64,000 nt of DNA from Vreelandella neptunia (GCF_022489065.1 NZ_JAKVTW010000007.1:124001-188000), one strand, 5' to 3'. Shown: positions 55,509 to 64,000, numbered from the stretch's first letter. Notes: generated from the letters alone by a model not told the origin. Numbers and translations are program-made.

Positions 55509-55952
55509 TTATTCACTCACCGTAATCACAGGACACTTGGCAGAGTGGCCAACTTTGTGTGAGACGCTGCCAATCACCACTCCAGCTAAATCACTTAACC
55601 CTCGGCTTCCCATCACAATGGTATCGACATTATTGGCGTTGGCGGCCTCTATAATGGCGAGGGCGGGGTCACCTTGCGTCAGCAACTCTTCAATGTGCTT
55701 AGCGCCCTCTGCCTGCGCGGAACCCACCGCCTGGATCAGCAGCTGTTCACCCACCTTCTCGCGTTCAGCAAGTGTAGTGCCTGCATCAATAGCACCAATG
55801 CCCCATACCAGTGTGGTCGCATAGGCAAGCGTTTCAGGTACATGTAGCAAGTAGAGCGTTGAGCCTTCTCTATCCAGAAGCTTACAAGCCACCTTCAAAG
55901 CTTGTTTAGCGCTCTCCGATCCGTCGATAGGAACTAAAATACGCGCATACAT
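55509..55952 (-). CDS. Universal stress protein UspA family
   Basis: A 147-residue single Usp domain beginning MYARILVPIDGSESAKQAL, with a complete ATP-binding motif GSRGLSDLAGVVIGS near the C-terminus. ATG 55952 is chosen because family members start here; the frame from 55985 adds only basic residues. No partner gene is adjacent; the next gene upstream is a divergent LysR regulator. Confidence 0.9.
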   Translation of the reverse strand: MYARILVPIDGSESAKQALKVACKLLDREGSTLYLLHVPETLAYATTLVWGIGAIDAGTTLAEREKVGEQLLIQAVGSAQAEGAKHIEELLTQGDPALAIIEAANANNVDTIVMGSRGLSDLAGVVIGSVSHKVGHSAKCPVITVSE

Positions 55953-56012
55953 GACAGGTCTGCCCCTTTTTATTCTAGCGTTCATTACTAAAGTCGTAGT
56001 CGATATTTCGCT

Positions 56013-56026
56013 TTTAAACGTTTAAA
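56013..56026. promoter_or_regulatory. A+T-rich perfect palindrome upstream of LysR gene
   Basis: TTTAAACGTTTAAA, a perfect 14-bp dyad, lies between the divergent Usp and LysR genes. It may be a regulatory site; A+T-rich dyads can arise by chance. Confidence 0.3.
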
Positions 56027-56160
56027 TGCTGGTAGCGTTATGGCGCTTGGTTAGGCTGGATTTAAGGTTGCTTCAATACGTGAAAAGCATCGCCAGCATG
56101 GTAACAAGCGAATAACAAAGCCAATATTGTTTAAGTAGCCGCTCATACCTTGGAGGTATC

Positions 56161-57063
56161 ATGGAACTACGCCACCTGAGGTACTTCTGCGTTGTCGCTG
56201 AAGAGCTTAACTTTACCTGTGCGGCTGAACGGTTGCATATGTCTCAACCGCCTCTTTCCCGTCAAATCAAACAATTAGAACAAGAGGTGGGAGCTGAACT
56301 GTTTGAACGGAGCTCAAGAGGATTGCGTTTGACGCCGCCAGGTGTCTTTTTTCAGCAGCACGCTCTGCAGATTTTAGAGAAAGTGGAAGTCACCATTGAT
56401 GCCACTCGCCACATGGCACGTAGCAAACGTGCACTATTTGGCATTGGTTTTGTACCCTCCGTGTTTTACGGACAGCTCCCTATGCTCGTACGTGATTTAC
56501 GCCGCCTGGATAATGTTGAACTCTCGCTGGCAGAGCTTACGACAGTACAACAAATTCAGGCGCTCAAAGCGGGTCGCATCGACATGGGCTTTGGACGCCT
56601 ACGCATTGATGATCCCGACGTCGAGCAGGAGATTCTTTTCGATGAACCATTGATTGCCGCCGTTTCGAGCGGTCATCCATTAGAGGGCACTACCCCTACC
56701 TGCGAGGAGCTGGCTCGCTTTCCACTCATTCTCTTCCCCGCTAAGCCACGCCCTAGCCTGGCAGACATGGTACTCGGCATTTTCCGCCGCCAAGGCCTAA
56801 AAGTGGAGGTTGTACAGGAGGCAAATGAGGTTCAGACAGCGCTCAGCCTTGTCGCCTCAGGTATCGGCATTACGCTGGTTCCGGAACAGGTGAAACGCGT
56901 GCAACGAGATGGCATTGCCTACGTCACATTAGCTGATAAGACCATAACCTCCCCCGTTATTTGCAGTCGTCGGCGCGGCGAAAAACCCTCGCCTCTTATG
57001 CAGGAAGCCAACGCTATCTTAGAGGTGCTGGTGGAGAACCGCCGCTCCGGCCGTTACCCGTGA
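56161..57063 (+). CDS. LysR-type regulator, BenM/CatM-like
   Basis: A 300-residue LysR protein. The N-terminal MELRHLRYFCVVAEELNFTCAAERLHMSQPPLSRQIKQLE is characteristic of the BenM/CatM/CatR branch that senses benzoate or muconate. The effector domain includes GIGFVPSVFYGQLP and GIGITLVPE. It is convergent with the tandem-Usp gene and close to BenE, so it may control aromatic uptake; this is inference. Confidence 0.85.
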   Translation: MELRHLRYFCVVAEELNFTCAAERLHMSQPPLSRQIKQLEQEVGAELFERSSRGLRLTPPGVFFQQHALQILEKVEVTIDATRHMARSKRALFGIGFVPSVFYGQLPMLVRDLRRLDNVELSLAELTTVQQIQALKAGRIDMGFGRLRIDDPDVEQEILFDEPLIAAVSSGHPLEGTTPTCEELARFPLILFPAKPRPSLADMVLGIFRRQGLKVEVVQEANEVQTALSLVASGIGITLVPEQVKRVQRDGIAYVTLADKTITSPVICSRRRGEKPSPLMQEANAILEVLVENRRSGRYP

Positions 57064-57073
57064 TTATCCTTTT

Positions 57074-57877
57074 TTAGGGACGCAACACGGCCACCGGGCA
57101 AGTCGTTTCGTGCAGCACTTCATGGCTGACGCTGCCAGCCACTACTTGCGAAAGGCCGCTACGCCCATGGGTGGTCATGGCCAGCATCGTATTATGGCTA
57201 CCCGCTAAGTAGCTGACGATAGAGGCCGCAGGGTCACCATGCAGCACCTCCCAATCAACCTCTAACGCTTGCTCGATCTCGACACGGCGTGCCAAAGCGC
57301 TCAGATAAGCTGACTCCATGATATCGGTATGGCCCAGTACCGTTGGCTTTCTATCGCCATTGGCATCCATCACCTGCAGTAGCTGCAAACGAGCTCCCAA
57401 CCGCTTCACCAAGGCTGAGGCATAGGGCAAGATTTGTTCTGATAGCTTAGAGCCATCGACGCAAACGGCTAATACGTCAACACGCTGGTGAGCACGGCTG
57501 TCATAGCGTGGGCCGCACAAGTAAACCGGGCGGTGGGCTCGACGTACAACACCGGCAGTTACGCTTCCTATCAGCATTTCCGGCACTGGGCGGCGACCAT
57601 GGGCCATCATACATAGCCCGGTCTCTTCACGGCTGGCAAGCTCACCGAGGTACTCCTTGGCGCTATCATGGGAAACGACATCAATGTGTACTGTTTCGAA
57701 ATGATGCACCGATAGGCGCTCCTGCAGTTTAACGCGCCTGGAGACTATCTCATCCTGCACTGGCACCACTGAGATAGCGCTTACATCTATGCCTAGTTGG
57801 TTTGCAAACTTCTGACCAAACTCCAGTGCATGCAAAGAACCTTCACTATCATCAATTGCCACAACGATCTTTTCCAT
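57074..57877 (-). CDS. Tandem universal stress protein next to BenE
   Basis: A 267-residue protein with two Usp domains (about 1-130 and 140-267). The first has AHGRRPVPEMLIGSVTAGV and the second THGRSGLSQVVAGSVSHEV, both close to the ATP-binding G-2x-G-9x-G[ST] form. ATG 57877 has TTGGAG 7 nt upstream and starts MEKIVVAIDDSEGS; the frame from 57982 overlaps benE and is rejected. It follows benE by 37 nt and is probably co-transcribed with it, recalling the teaC-teaD pairing of a transporter with a Usp. Confidence 0.88.
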   Translation of the reverse strand: MEKIVVAIDDSEGSLHALEFGQKFANQLGIDVSAISVVPVQDEIVSRRVKLQERLSVHHFETVHIDVVSHDSAKEYLGELASREETGLCMMAHGRRPVPEMLIGSVTAGVVRRAHRPVYLCGPRYDSRAHQRVDVLAVCVDGSKLSEQILPYASALVKRLGARLQLLQVMDANGDRKPTVLGHTDIMESAYLSALARRVEIEQALEVDWEVLHGDPAASIVSYLAGSHNTMLAMTTHGRSGLSQVVAGSVSHEVLHETTCPVAVLRP

Positions 57878-57914
57878 GATTACACTCCAACTACCGCTTA
57901 AGTAGTGTCTACTG

Positions 57915-59114
57915 TTATTGGGTTTTATGGTTAAGCGAGTTAAAACGTCGATGCAGCAGGTTGTAGGCAAGGGCGCCAACAACGACTCCCCAAAAGGCAG
58001 AGCCTAGTCCTAAAAAGCTAACGCCAGATGCCGTGGCAATGAAGGTAATAACAGAGGCTTCCAGATGGTTTTTTTCGGCAGCAAACGCACTGATATTGCT
58101 GCTGATGGCGCCAATAAGTGCTAGGCCCGCAAGTACAGCCACAAATTCCCCCGGCAATGAGGTAAATAGCGCCACAATAGTGCCAGCAAAGATGCCACCA
58201 ATTAGATAGAAAACGCCGTTCGCCACTCCAGCAACATAGCGTTTATCAGGGTCTTCGTGCGCTTCCTTGCTCGTGCAGATAGCTGCCGTAATCGCTGCGA
58301 TCACCGTCGTGATACCGCCGAAAAAAGCGGTGAAGAACGATGTTAAACTGGCCACAATAACGATTGGCTTGGCCGGAGTGGAGTAACCTGAGGTGCGTAA
58401 AATGGCCATGCCAGGTAAGAACTGCCCCGTCAGACTAACCAAGACCAGCGGAATAGCCAGGCTCAAGGTAGCGTTCCATGTCCACTCGGGGCGGATAAAC
58501 TGTGGGTCCGCAAACTGAACGGAAACACCTTCCAGACTTGCGCTTTCTAACAAAACCGCCAAAGTAACCCCGGCAATTAAAAGCAGCACTAAGCTGTAGC
58601 GCGGCGTAAGTCGCTTAAATAGTAAATAAGCGATAATCATACCAATCGCCAACGCCGGTACGCTTTCCAAGGAGACGAAGACTCCTACACCAAATTGGAA
58701 CAGAATTCCCGCCATCATCGCGCTGGCGATACCAGGAGGGATCATTCGAATAATTCTGTCAAAAGAGCCGGTAACACCAATCAAAAAAATAATAACCGCC
58801 GCTGTCAGGTAAGCACCTATCGCTTCATTGAGGGACAGGCCTGGGAAGAGTGTCACTAATAACGCAGTGCCAGGTGCCGACCAGGCGGTAACCACCGGCA
58901 CTTTCAACCACAGACTTAGAAGGATACCCGAGACAGCTGCGCCGATAGAGATTGCCCAGACCCAAGACGTCATCATGGCGTTGGATATCTCGGCGCTCTG
59001 AGCTGCCTGAAAAAAGATTGCCAAGGGGCCAGAGTAAGAGACCAGCACTGCCACAAAGCCAGCAGCGATTGCAGGAATCGACAGGTCCTTTAGCAATTGC
59101 TTGTGAAATTGCAT
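57915..59114 (-). CDS. benE: BenE-family benzoate transporter
   Basis: A 399-residue membrane protein with about eleven to twelve helices of the BenE family (benzoate/H+ symport). Characteristic parts are VAVLVSYSGPLAIFFQAAQ, the pore-region TAWSAPGTALL, IPPGIASAMMAGILFQFG and FGGITTVIAAITAAICT. The ATG at 59114 has AGGGA at a better distance (about 9 nt) than ATG 59123. Gene neighbours (LysR of BenM type, ABC importer) suggest aromatic acid uptake. Confidence 0.88.
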   Translation of the reverse strand: MQFHKQLLKDLSIPAIAAGFVAVLVSYSGPLAIFFQAAQSAEISNAMMTSWVWAISIGAAVSGILLSLWLKVPVVTAWSAPGTALLVTLFPGLSLNEAIGAYLTAAVIIFLIGVTGSFDRIIRMIPPGIASAMMAGILFQFGVGVFVSLESVPALAIGMIIAYLLFKRLTPRYSLVLLLIAGVTLAVLLESASLEGVSVQFADPQFIRPEWTWNATLSLAIPLVLVSLTGQFLPGMAILRTSGYSTPAKPIVIVASLTSFFTAFFGGITTVIAAITAAICTSKEAHEDPDKRYVAGVANGVFYLIGGIFAGTIVALFTSLPGEFVAVLAGLALIGAISSNISAFAAEKNHLEASVITFIATASGVSFLGLGSAFWGVVVGALAYNLLHRRFNSLNHKTQ

Positions 59115-59163
59115 GCAACACATTTCCCTGTATCAATGAATTTAACGCGATAGCCAACATCAA

Positions 59164-59189
59164 TTCCGGCAAGCATCCACTTGCCGGAA
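59164..59189 (-). terminator. Probable terminator of ABC operon
   Basis: A perfect 10-bp stem TTCCGGCAAG (59164-59173) / CTTGCCGGAA (59180-59189) with a 6-nt loop, 5 nt after the livF-like stop. The minus-strand tail (TTGATGTTGG) is only moderately T-rich. Confidence 0.6.
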
Positions 59190-59194
59190 CCATG

Positions 59195-59926
59195 TCAGGC
59201 GACCCCGAGATGGGTTTCAAGGATTGAAGGATTGTCTTTTAGCCCCTGGGAATCACCGCTATAGACCACTTCTCCCTTTACCAGCAGCAAGTGTTTTTCA
59301 GCTATATCCAGCAGGTTGTCGATATTTTTGTCGACGATAATGGTCGATATTCCAGTTGCCTTGATCTCTCGTATGATCTTCCAGATTTCATCTCGAATCA
59401 GCGGCGCAAGCCCTTCAGTCGCCTCGTCAAGAATCATCAGATCGGGATTTGTCGTCAACGCGCGACCAATCGAGAGCATTTGCTGCTCGCCGCCCGAGAG
59501 AAAAGAGCCATCGTGGTTAATACGTTGGCCCAAGCGCGGAAACGTATCCAGGACTCGCTCCAGCGTCCAAGGAGACTCCCCACGCGCATTGGGGCGTGCG
59601 GCCATAATTAGGTGCTCACGCACACTGATACCTGGAAAAATACCGCGTCCTTCCGGCACGTACCCGATGCCTTGACGAATCAGCTGCCAAGGACGTCGCT
59701 TAGTGGCAGAGACCCCTTTGATAAAAACCTCGCCACGGCGTGGTGGAACAAAGCCAAGAATCGACTTCAGCGTCGTGGTCTTGCCCATCCCGTTACGCCC
59801 CAGAAGACTCAGCGTTTCGCCAGGCATTAGAGTCAAATCTACCCCATGCAAAATATGGCTCTCACCGTAGTAAGTGTGCAGCCCTCGGGCATCAATCAAT
59901 GGTGTATTGGTTTGCTCAGCGCTCAT
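59195..59926 (-). CDS. Branched-chain-type ABC ATPase (LivF-like)
   Basis: A 243-residue ATPase. Walker A is GRNGMGKTT, the signature LSGGEQQM, and Walker B LMILDEATEGLAPL, with the LivF-typical VPEGRGIFPGISVREHL. It pairs with the LivG-like ATPase encoded upstream (ATGA overlap) to power the LivHM permease. The last gene of the operon. Confidence 0.92.
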   Translation of the reverse strand: MSAEQTNTPLIDARGLHTYYGESHILHGVDLTLMPGETLSLLGRNGMGKTTTLKSILGFVPPRRGEVFIKGVSATKRRPWQLIRQGIGYVPEGRGIFPGISVREHLIMAARPNARGESPWTLERVLDTFPRLGQRINHDGSFLSGGEQQMLSIGRALTTNPDLMILDEATEGLAPLIRDEIWKIIREIKATGISTIIVDKNIDNLLDIAEKHLLLVKGEVVYSGDSQGLKDNPSILETHLGVA

Positions 59927-60690
59927 GCGGTTGCCCCCTCATCGTGGCGTCCCAGGTAGACATCGCGCACCTTTTCGCTGGAGCGTATCTGTTCTGTCGG
60001 CCCGCTCTCTAAAACGCACCCATCAACCATAACGGTGATACGATCTGCAAGCCGGAACACCGAATCCATGTCGTGCTCTATCAATACCAGCGTGTAGCGA
60101 TCTGTTAGGCTCGCGAGTAATTCAGTGACCTGAACGGTTTCCTCTCGTCCCATTCCTGCCATCGGCTCATCGAGTAGCATCACCGAGGGTGCCGTCGCCA
60201 ATACCATTGCGATCTGCAGTTGGCGCTGTTCGCCATAGCTCATATCTGATGCGGTCGTATAAGCGCGGTGATTCAATTGACAGGTATCCAACACTTCCTG
60301 AGCTCGCTCGCTCACCTGCCGCGCGGTGTGTCGCGAACGCCAACTACCAAACACGCCGCCCATATGAATACGCGCTGCCAGCTCGCAGTTCTGCAGGCAA
60401 TTCAGGCGCGGAAATATGTTGGTCTTCTGGTGGCTACGACCAATCCCCATGCGCGCAATCTGCCGCGCACTTTTTCCTTGAATGGGACGATCTTTATAGA
60501 GCACCTTTCCTTCAGAAGGCGGGATCTCCCCGGAAAGCAGATTGATCAAGGTGCTTTTACCGGCGCCATTAGGACCCAAAATGGCATGTATTTCGTTGGA
60601 TTTAACATCAAAATCAACGTCATTCACCGCCACTAAACCGCCAAAGCGCCGGGTCAAACCCTGGGTGGCCAAAACAATTTCGTTGCTCAT
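59923..60690 (-). CDS. Branched-chain-type ABC ATPase (LivG-like)
   Basis: A 255-residue ATPase. Walker A is GPNGAGKST; the signature is the divergent MSYGEQRQLQIAM, usual for LivG; Walker B is VMLLDEPMAGM; the switch His is in LVLIEHDM. The C-terminal GPTEQIRSSEKVRDVYLG is the LivG hallmark tail. It lies 3 nt after the LivM-like gene. Confidence 0.92.
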   Translation of the reverse strand: MSNEIVLATQGLTRRFGGLVAVNDVDFDVKSNEIHAILGPNGAGKSTLINLLSGEIPPSEGKVLYKDRPIQGKSARQIARMGIGRSHQKTNIFPRLNCLQNCELAARIHMGGVFGSWRSRHTARQVSERAQEVLDTCQLNHRAYTTASDMSYGEQRQLQIAMVLATAPSVMLLDEPMAGMGREETVQVTELLASLTDRYTLVLIEHDMDSVFRLADRITVMVDGCVLESGPTEQIRSSEKVRDVYLGRHDEGATA

Positions 60691-60693
60691 GGC

Positions 60694-61761
60694 TCAGCTC
60701 TCCTTGCGCTGGGGGGTGGGCTTAGCGGAAAGAGCCACCTGCGCCTTCCCATGCTCAGACGCAGTTCCGGGTTCTGTTTGGCGCTTGCTGCGCCAGGGTG
60801 GCGCGATAATCAAGCCCGCAATACCCCGTGGGAGCACCAGTACGGCAATGATAATGGTCAGGCCCATCAAAATCGGCCAGTGAGTCGTGGCATGCTCATA
60901 GATATAGAGCAAAATTTCGTAAGCAAAGGCGCCTAATATGGGGCCAAAGATAGTACCCATACCGCCTAAAATGAGCATCATCAGCACTTCGCCAGAGGTG
61001 TGCCAGCCAAGCTGAGCCGGGTTGGCGAAGCCATACTGCATTGCCGCTAACATGCCAGCAATTGCCGCCATCACCCCAGCGATAACAAAGGCGACTAGTT
61101 TGTAGCCGCTAGTGGCATAGCCTAAGGCCTGCATACGGTGCTCGTTATCATGAATACCATCGAGCACTTGGCCGAAGTAAGAACGCGTCAGCCAGCGTAG
61201 AAATAAGAAACCAATCAGCAGCATTCCCAAGCAGAAGTAGAAGAAGCTGTAAGGGTTATCCAGGTTTACCAGCGAGGTTTCACCTATCGTCAGACTGGGG
61301 CGGAACATGATAAAGACGCCGTCGGTGCCCCCTGCCAGCGGGGAGGTACTAATGAAGTAGTAAAGCATCTGGCCAAACGCCAGTGTTGTCATGATAAAGA
61401 AGATGCCTTTAGTGCGGATCACTAAGACGCCAACGATTAGCCCAACACAAGCCGAGACACCCATGACAAGAGGCAGCATCCACCACATTGATGCCGGACT
61501 AAAGTCAGGGCTGGCTAACGCCAGGGTGTACGCTCCCAACCCGAAGAAGAGCGCATGCCCCAGACTGACTAAGCCCACAATGCCGACCAACAGATCCAGG
61601 CTCATAGCAAACAGCGCCAGGATTAGCATGAGTGTTAGTTTCTCTAACATGAAGTTGGCCTGATTGCCGAACACGGCTTCTCCCCAGAGAGGAAAGGCAG
61701 CTACCAACGCCGTTAACACCAGCATGATGTAGGCAACGCGCTTGGGATATCTATGTAACAT
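60694..61761 (-). CDS. Branched-chain-type ABC permease (LivM-like)
   Basis: A 355-residue membrane protein with about ten helices. The LivM motif GLVSLGHALFFGLGAYT is near residue 65, and GGMGTIFGPILGAFAYEILL near residue 285. An Arg/Lys-rich cytoplasmic tail follows RGIAGLI. It lies 12 nt after the LivH-like gene and forms the channel with it. Confidence 0.92.
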   Translation of the reverse strand: MLHRYPKRVAYIMLVLTALVAAFPLWGEAVFGNQANFMLEKLTLMLILALFAMSLDLLVGIVGLVSLGHALFFGLGAYTLALASPDFSPASMWWMLPLVMGVSACVGLIVGVLVIRTKGIFFIMTTLAFGQMLYYFISTSPLAGGTDGVFIMFRPSLTIGETSLVNLDNPYSFFYFCLGMLLIGFLFLRWLTRSYFGQVLDGIHDNEHRMQALGYATSGYKLVAFVIAGVMAAIAGMLAAMQYGFANPAQLGWHTSGEVLMMLILGGMGTIFGPILGAFAYEILLYIYEHATTHWPILMGLTIIIAVLVLPRGIAGLIIAPPWRSKRQTEPGTASEHGKAQVALSAKPTPQRKES

Positions 61762-61773
61762 TGCTTAATCTCC

Positions 61774-62634
61774 TCACGCGAACAGGCCGCGCGGTTTCAC
61801 CAGCAACACCGCCGCCATGATCAGGTAAATCACCATGCTGGCGAGGCTGGGGATGAGCACCGCCCCAAAAGTGGTGGCCATGCCAATGATAATGGCGCCC
61901 CAAAAGGCTCCTTTAATAGAACCAATCCCACCGATGACCACGACAACAAAGCAGGTGATGAGAATGCTATCGCCCATGCCAGGCGCGATGGAGGTGAGTG
62001 GCGCGGCGATCATTCCCGCAAAGGCGGTAAGCGCCACACCGACGCTGAAAATCAGCGTAAAGAGGGTACGGACGTTGATCCCCAGCCCTTCCACCATGTC
62101 GCGGTTGGCGGCACCGGCGCGAATAATGATGCCCAGCCGTGTATGGCGCATCACCCAATAAATCACCCCAGCCAATGCTAGGCACACGCCCATCACAAAC
62201 AGGCGATAGACCGAGTACTGCAGGTTATCCGTCAGTTGAATACTGGCATCAAACGGTGCGGGCACCGCAACACGATGCACATCGCCACCCCAGATAATCC
62301 GCTGCGCTTCGTTGAGTACTAAAATCAGCCCGAAGGTCAGCAGTACCTGATACAGATGGTCACGCTTGTAAAGCGTATCGAGAAACAGGCGCTCGATGAT
62401 GAGCCCCAGAACAATAGCGATGGGGATGGCCGCCAACATGGCCAGCCAAAAATTACCCAGCCGCAGGGTAAGGTCGTAAACCAGATAGGCACCTATCATA
62501 TACATGGCGCCGTGGGCCAAGTTGATGATTCCCATAATGCCGAAAATCAACGTCAAACCGCTGGCAATTAAGAAGAGCAGCAGGCCGTACTGCAAACCGT
62601 TAAGTAGCTGTACGCTGAAAAATGCGAGATCCAT
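61774..62634 (-). CDS. Branched-chain-type ABC permease (LivH-like)
   Basis: A 286-residue membrane protein with about eight helices. IINLAHGAMYMIGAY is the LivH signature, and GGIGSIKGAFWGAIIIG is the coupling region. ATG 62634 is chosen because GGAGGG lies 6 nt upstream; the frame from 62712 overlaps the binding-protein gene. A strong hairpin stands between it and the receptor gene. Confidence 0.92.
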   Translation of the reverse strand: MDLAFFSVQLLNGLQYGLLLFLIASGLTLIFGIMGIINLAHGAMYMIGAYLVYDLTLRLGNFWLAMLAAIPIAIVLGLIIERLFLDTLYKRDHLYQVLLTFGLILVLNEAQRIIWGGDVHRVAVPAPFDASIQLTDNLQYSVYRLFVMGVCLALAGVIYWVMRHTRLGIIIRAGAANRDMVEGLGINVRTLFTLIFSVGVALTAFAGMIAAPLTSIAPGMGDSILITCFVVVVIGGIGSIKGAFWGAIIIGMATTFGAVLIPSLASMVIYLIMAAVLLVKPRGLFA

Positions 62635-62659
62635 AAGATCCCTCCGAGAATCAGAATGA

Positions 62660-62680
62660 GGGGCGGGGTTGCCCCGCCCC
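62660..62680 (-). promoter_or_regulatory. Intercistronic hairpin after binding-protein gene
   Basis: A perfect 9-bp all-GC stem GGGGCGGGG (62660-62668) / CCCCGCCCC (62672-62680) with a 3-nt loop. No T-tract follows on the minus strand, so it more likely protects the upstream mRNA segment or lowers read-through than terminates fully. Confidence 0.65.
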
Positions 62681-62699
62681 AGAGTGATGCAAGATGCCG

Positions 62700-63872
62700 T
62701 TATATCTGGCAAGCGTCATCAGGGACTTCAAGATTCTCGGAAGCGATACTGACGACCTCATGTTTGCCGTCGCGAATCTCGCGCAGATACACATTCTGGA
62801 TAGGGTGGTGGGAATCAGAGAAGCTGAGCGGCCCACGGGGACTCGCCAGTTGCACATTGGCTAACACATCGATCAAACGCTCGCGATCCGAGGTATCACC
62901 GCCAAGCACTTCAAGCGCCTGAACCAGCATCATGCCCGTGTCGTAACCTTGTACAGCGTAGGTGTCCGGAGTTTCCCCGTAGGCATTCTCGTAGGCTGAT
63001 ACGAAGGACTGATTAGCGTCATTTTCGAGGGTCTCTGCATAGTGCAGCGTGGTCATTACGCCTTCACCTGCATCGCCCAGGGCTGTTAAATTACCCTCAG
63101 TAAGGAAGCCGGAACCTAATAACGGAATGCTTTCTTTGAGCCCGGCTGCGGCATAATCCCGAACAAAGCTAACGCCGCCACCGCCCGCAAAGAAGGTGTA
63201 AACCGCGTCAGGCTCAAGACTGGCAATTTGCGTCAGGTAACTCTGAAATTCCGTGCTGGGGAATGGCACTAAAATTTGCTCGACGATTTCACCACCTTCA
63301 GCGGTAAATGCTTCCTCAAAGCCTGCCAAATCTTCCTTGCCACCAGCGTAATCCCAAGTAATGGTTACAATCTTGCGATGCCCTTGATCGTAAGCCACTT
63401 TGCCCATGGGGTAGCTGTCTTGCCACATGCTGAACGAGGTGCGGAACACGTTTGGCATGCATAGCTCATTAGTAGCGGCTCCCAATCCCGCATTAGGAAT
63501 AATGGTGATGGCACCGGTCTGTTTGGCCACTCGCAACATGCCCATGGCAACACCCGAGTGTACGGGCCCAATCACGAAATCCACATCGTCGCCATTGACC
63601 AGACGGCTCATGTTTTGAGGCGCTTTAGATGGATCAGCTTCCGAATCTAGCTCAATGTATTCCACCTCGCGGCCGCCCAACTGACCGCCCTCCTCCTCAA
63701 TGGCCAATTTCAAACCATTAGTGATGGCCTCTCCAAGGGCGGTGTAGGTACCTGAATAGGGAAGCATCAAGCCAAGTTTCACCGCATCTTCATTGGCGAC
63801 GACACTTCCTGCTGTCAGCATGGCAGTGGCACTAAGGAGCGTGGCTAGGGAAGTCTTTTTAAATGTTTTCAT
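62700..63872 (-). CDS. ABC substrate-binding protein, possibly aromatic-acid type
   Basis: A 390-residue periplasmic receptor of the LivJ/Peripla_BP_6 family, signal peptide about 1-26 (ending VVA-N). KLGLMLPYSGTYTALGEAITNG starts the mature domain; VIGPVHSGVAMGMLRVAKQTG and NVFRTSFSMWQDSYPMG are segments I associate with receptors for benzoate-like compounds more than with leucine-binding proteins. The ligand is not proven. First gene of the five-gene import operon. Confidence 0.85.
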   Translation of the reverse strand: MKTFKKTSLATLLSATAMLTAGSVVANEDAVKLGLMLPYSGTYTALGEAITNGLKLAIEEEGGQLGGREVEYIELDSEADPSKAPQNMSRLVNGDDVDFVIGPVHSGVAMGMLRVAKQTGAITIIPNAGLGAATNELCMPNVFRTSFSMWQDSYPMGKVAYDQGHRKIVTITWDYAGGKEDLAGFEEAFTAEGGEIVEQILVPFPSTEFQSYLTQIASLEPDAVYTFFAGGGGVSFVRDYAAAGLKESIPLLGSGFLTEGNLTALGDAGEGVMTTLHYAETLENDANQSFVSAYENAYGETPDTYAVQGYDTGMMLVQALEVLGGDTSDRERLIDVLANVQLASPRGPLSFSDSHHPIQNVYLREIRDGKHEVVSIASENLEVPDDACQI

Positions 63873-64000
63873 TATATTTTCACCAGGGTTCAGTTGTTAT
63901 GGAGTTGTTTTGGCTAAGAATACAGCAGTAAGCGACATCCCTGTCCCATCAGGTCACACGTGGTACACGTCGATGACCTGGTGGATATAGTCGTTATTCA
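63873..64000. other. Upstream region of the ABC operon, window edge
   Basis: Leader and promoter region of the minus-strand operon, cut by the window end. No confident promoter or further gene is visible. Confidence 0.4.

Overview
The window looks like a chromosomal segment of a halophilic gammaproteobacterium of the Halomonas / Vreelandella group. The strongest evidence is a complete teaABCD locus (ectoine-specific TRAP transporter plus its universal stress protein). Its TeaA and TeaD sequences are very close to what I remember of the Halomonas elongata proteins. Moderate-to-high G+C, many TRAP, TTT and ABC solute transporters and conserved gammaproteobacterial gene orders agree with this. 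I see no rRNA, tRNA, prophage, IS element or CRISPR array. Almost all of it is ordinary, densely packed chromosome.

Layout. 0.2-5.8 kb: alpha/beta hydrolase, malate synthase G, a PaaI thioesterase, a DUF411 protein and a glutaredoxin-MauE fusion. A ~148-nt palindromic repeat element lies at 3716-3863. 5.9-10.3 kb: a three-subunit molybdenum hydroxylase of PaoABC type, with a MocA-like cofactor cytidylyltransferase divergent from it. 10.3-13.8 kb: membrane metallophosphoesterase, DUF423, thiS-thiG, trmB. 13.9-19.3 kb: LysR regulator divergent from a tripartite tricarboxylate transporter (tctC-tctB-tctA) and an ArgE-family deacetylase. 19.3-24.6 kb: D-lactate dehydrogenase-like enzyme, a candidate small RNA, AEC permease, a membrane-anchored protein paired with a SCO copper chaperone, PHB-depolymerase-like esterase, FKBP. 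24.7-28.4 kb: teaABCD. 28.6-34.2 kb: TIGR02444, ABC-F YheS, dtd, chalcone-isomerase-like protein, tandem Usp, thiD. 34.3-37.6 kb: a second TRAP transporter, TakP-like. 37.7-41.0 kb: exonuclease-like protein, dsbA, cytochrome c4, engB. 41.0-47.1 kb: yigB-xerC-DUF484-dapF-lysA-lptM-argH on the minus strand. 47.2-54.8 kb: a LOV-GGDEF-EAL photoreceptor divergent from hemCDXY. 54.8-64 kb: mscL with a C-terminal zinc ribbon, two Usp genes, a LysR regulator, BenE and a five-gene branched-chain-type ABC transporter, probably an aromatic-acid uptake region.

The most interesting items are these. (1) A candidate Fur-controlled trans-acting sRNA on the minus strand at about 20595-20461, with its own sigma70 promoter overlapped by a Fur-box-like 19-mer, two 5' hairpins, a C/U-rich unpaired stretch and a strong intrinsic terminator. 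(2) A 934-aa cyclic-di-GMP enzyme whose fourth sensor domain is a complete flavin-binding LOV domain. (3) The structured repeat at 3716-3863. (4) An MscL channel whose C-terminal helix is replaced by a CxxC-CxxC zinc ribbon. (5) Interleaved inverted repeats between cytochrome c4 and engB. (6) Hairpins in transporter operons that separate the binding-protein gene from the permease genes.

All function calls come from reading motifs and from remembered family features. No database search was possible.
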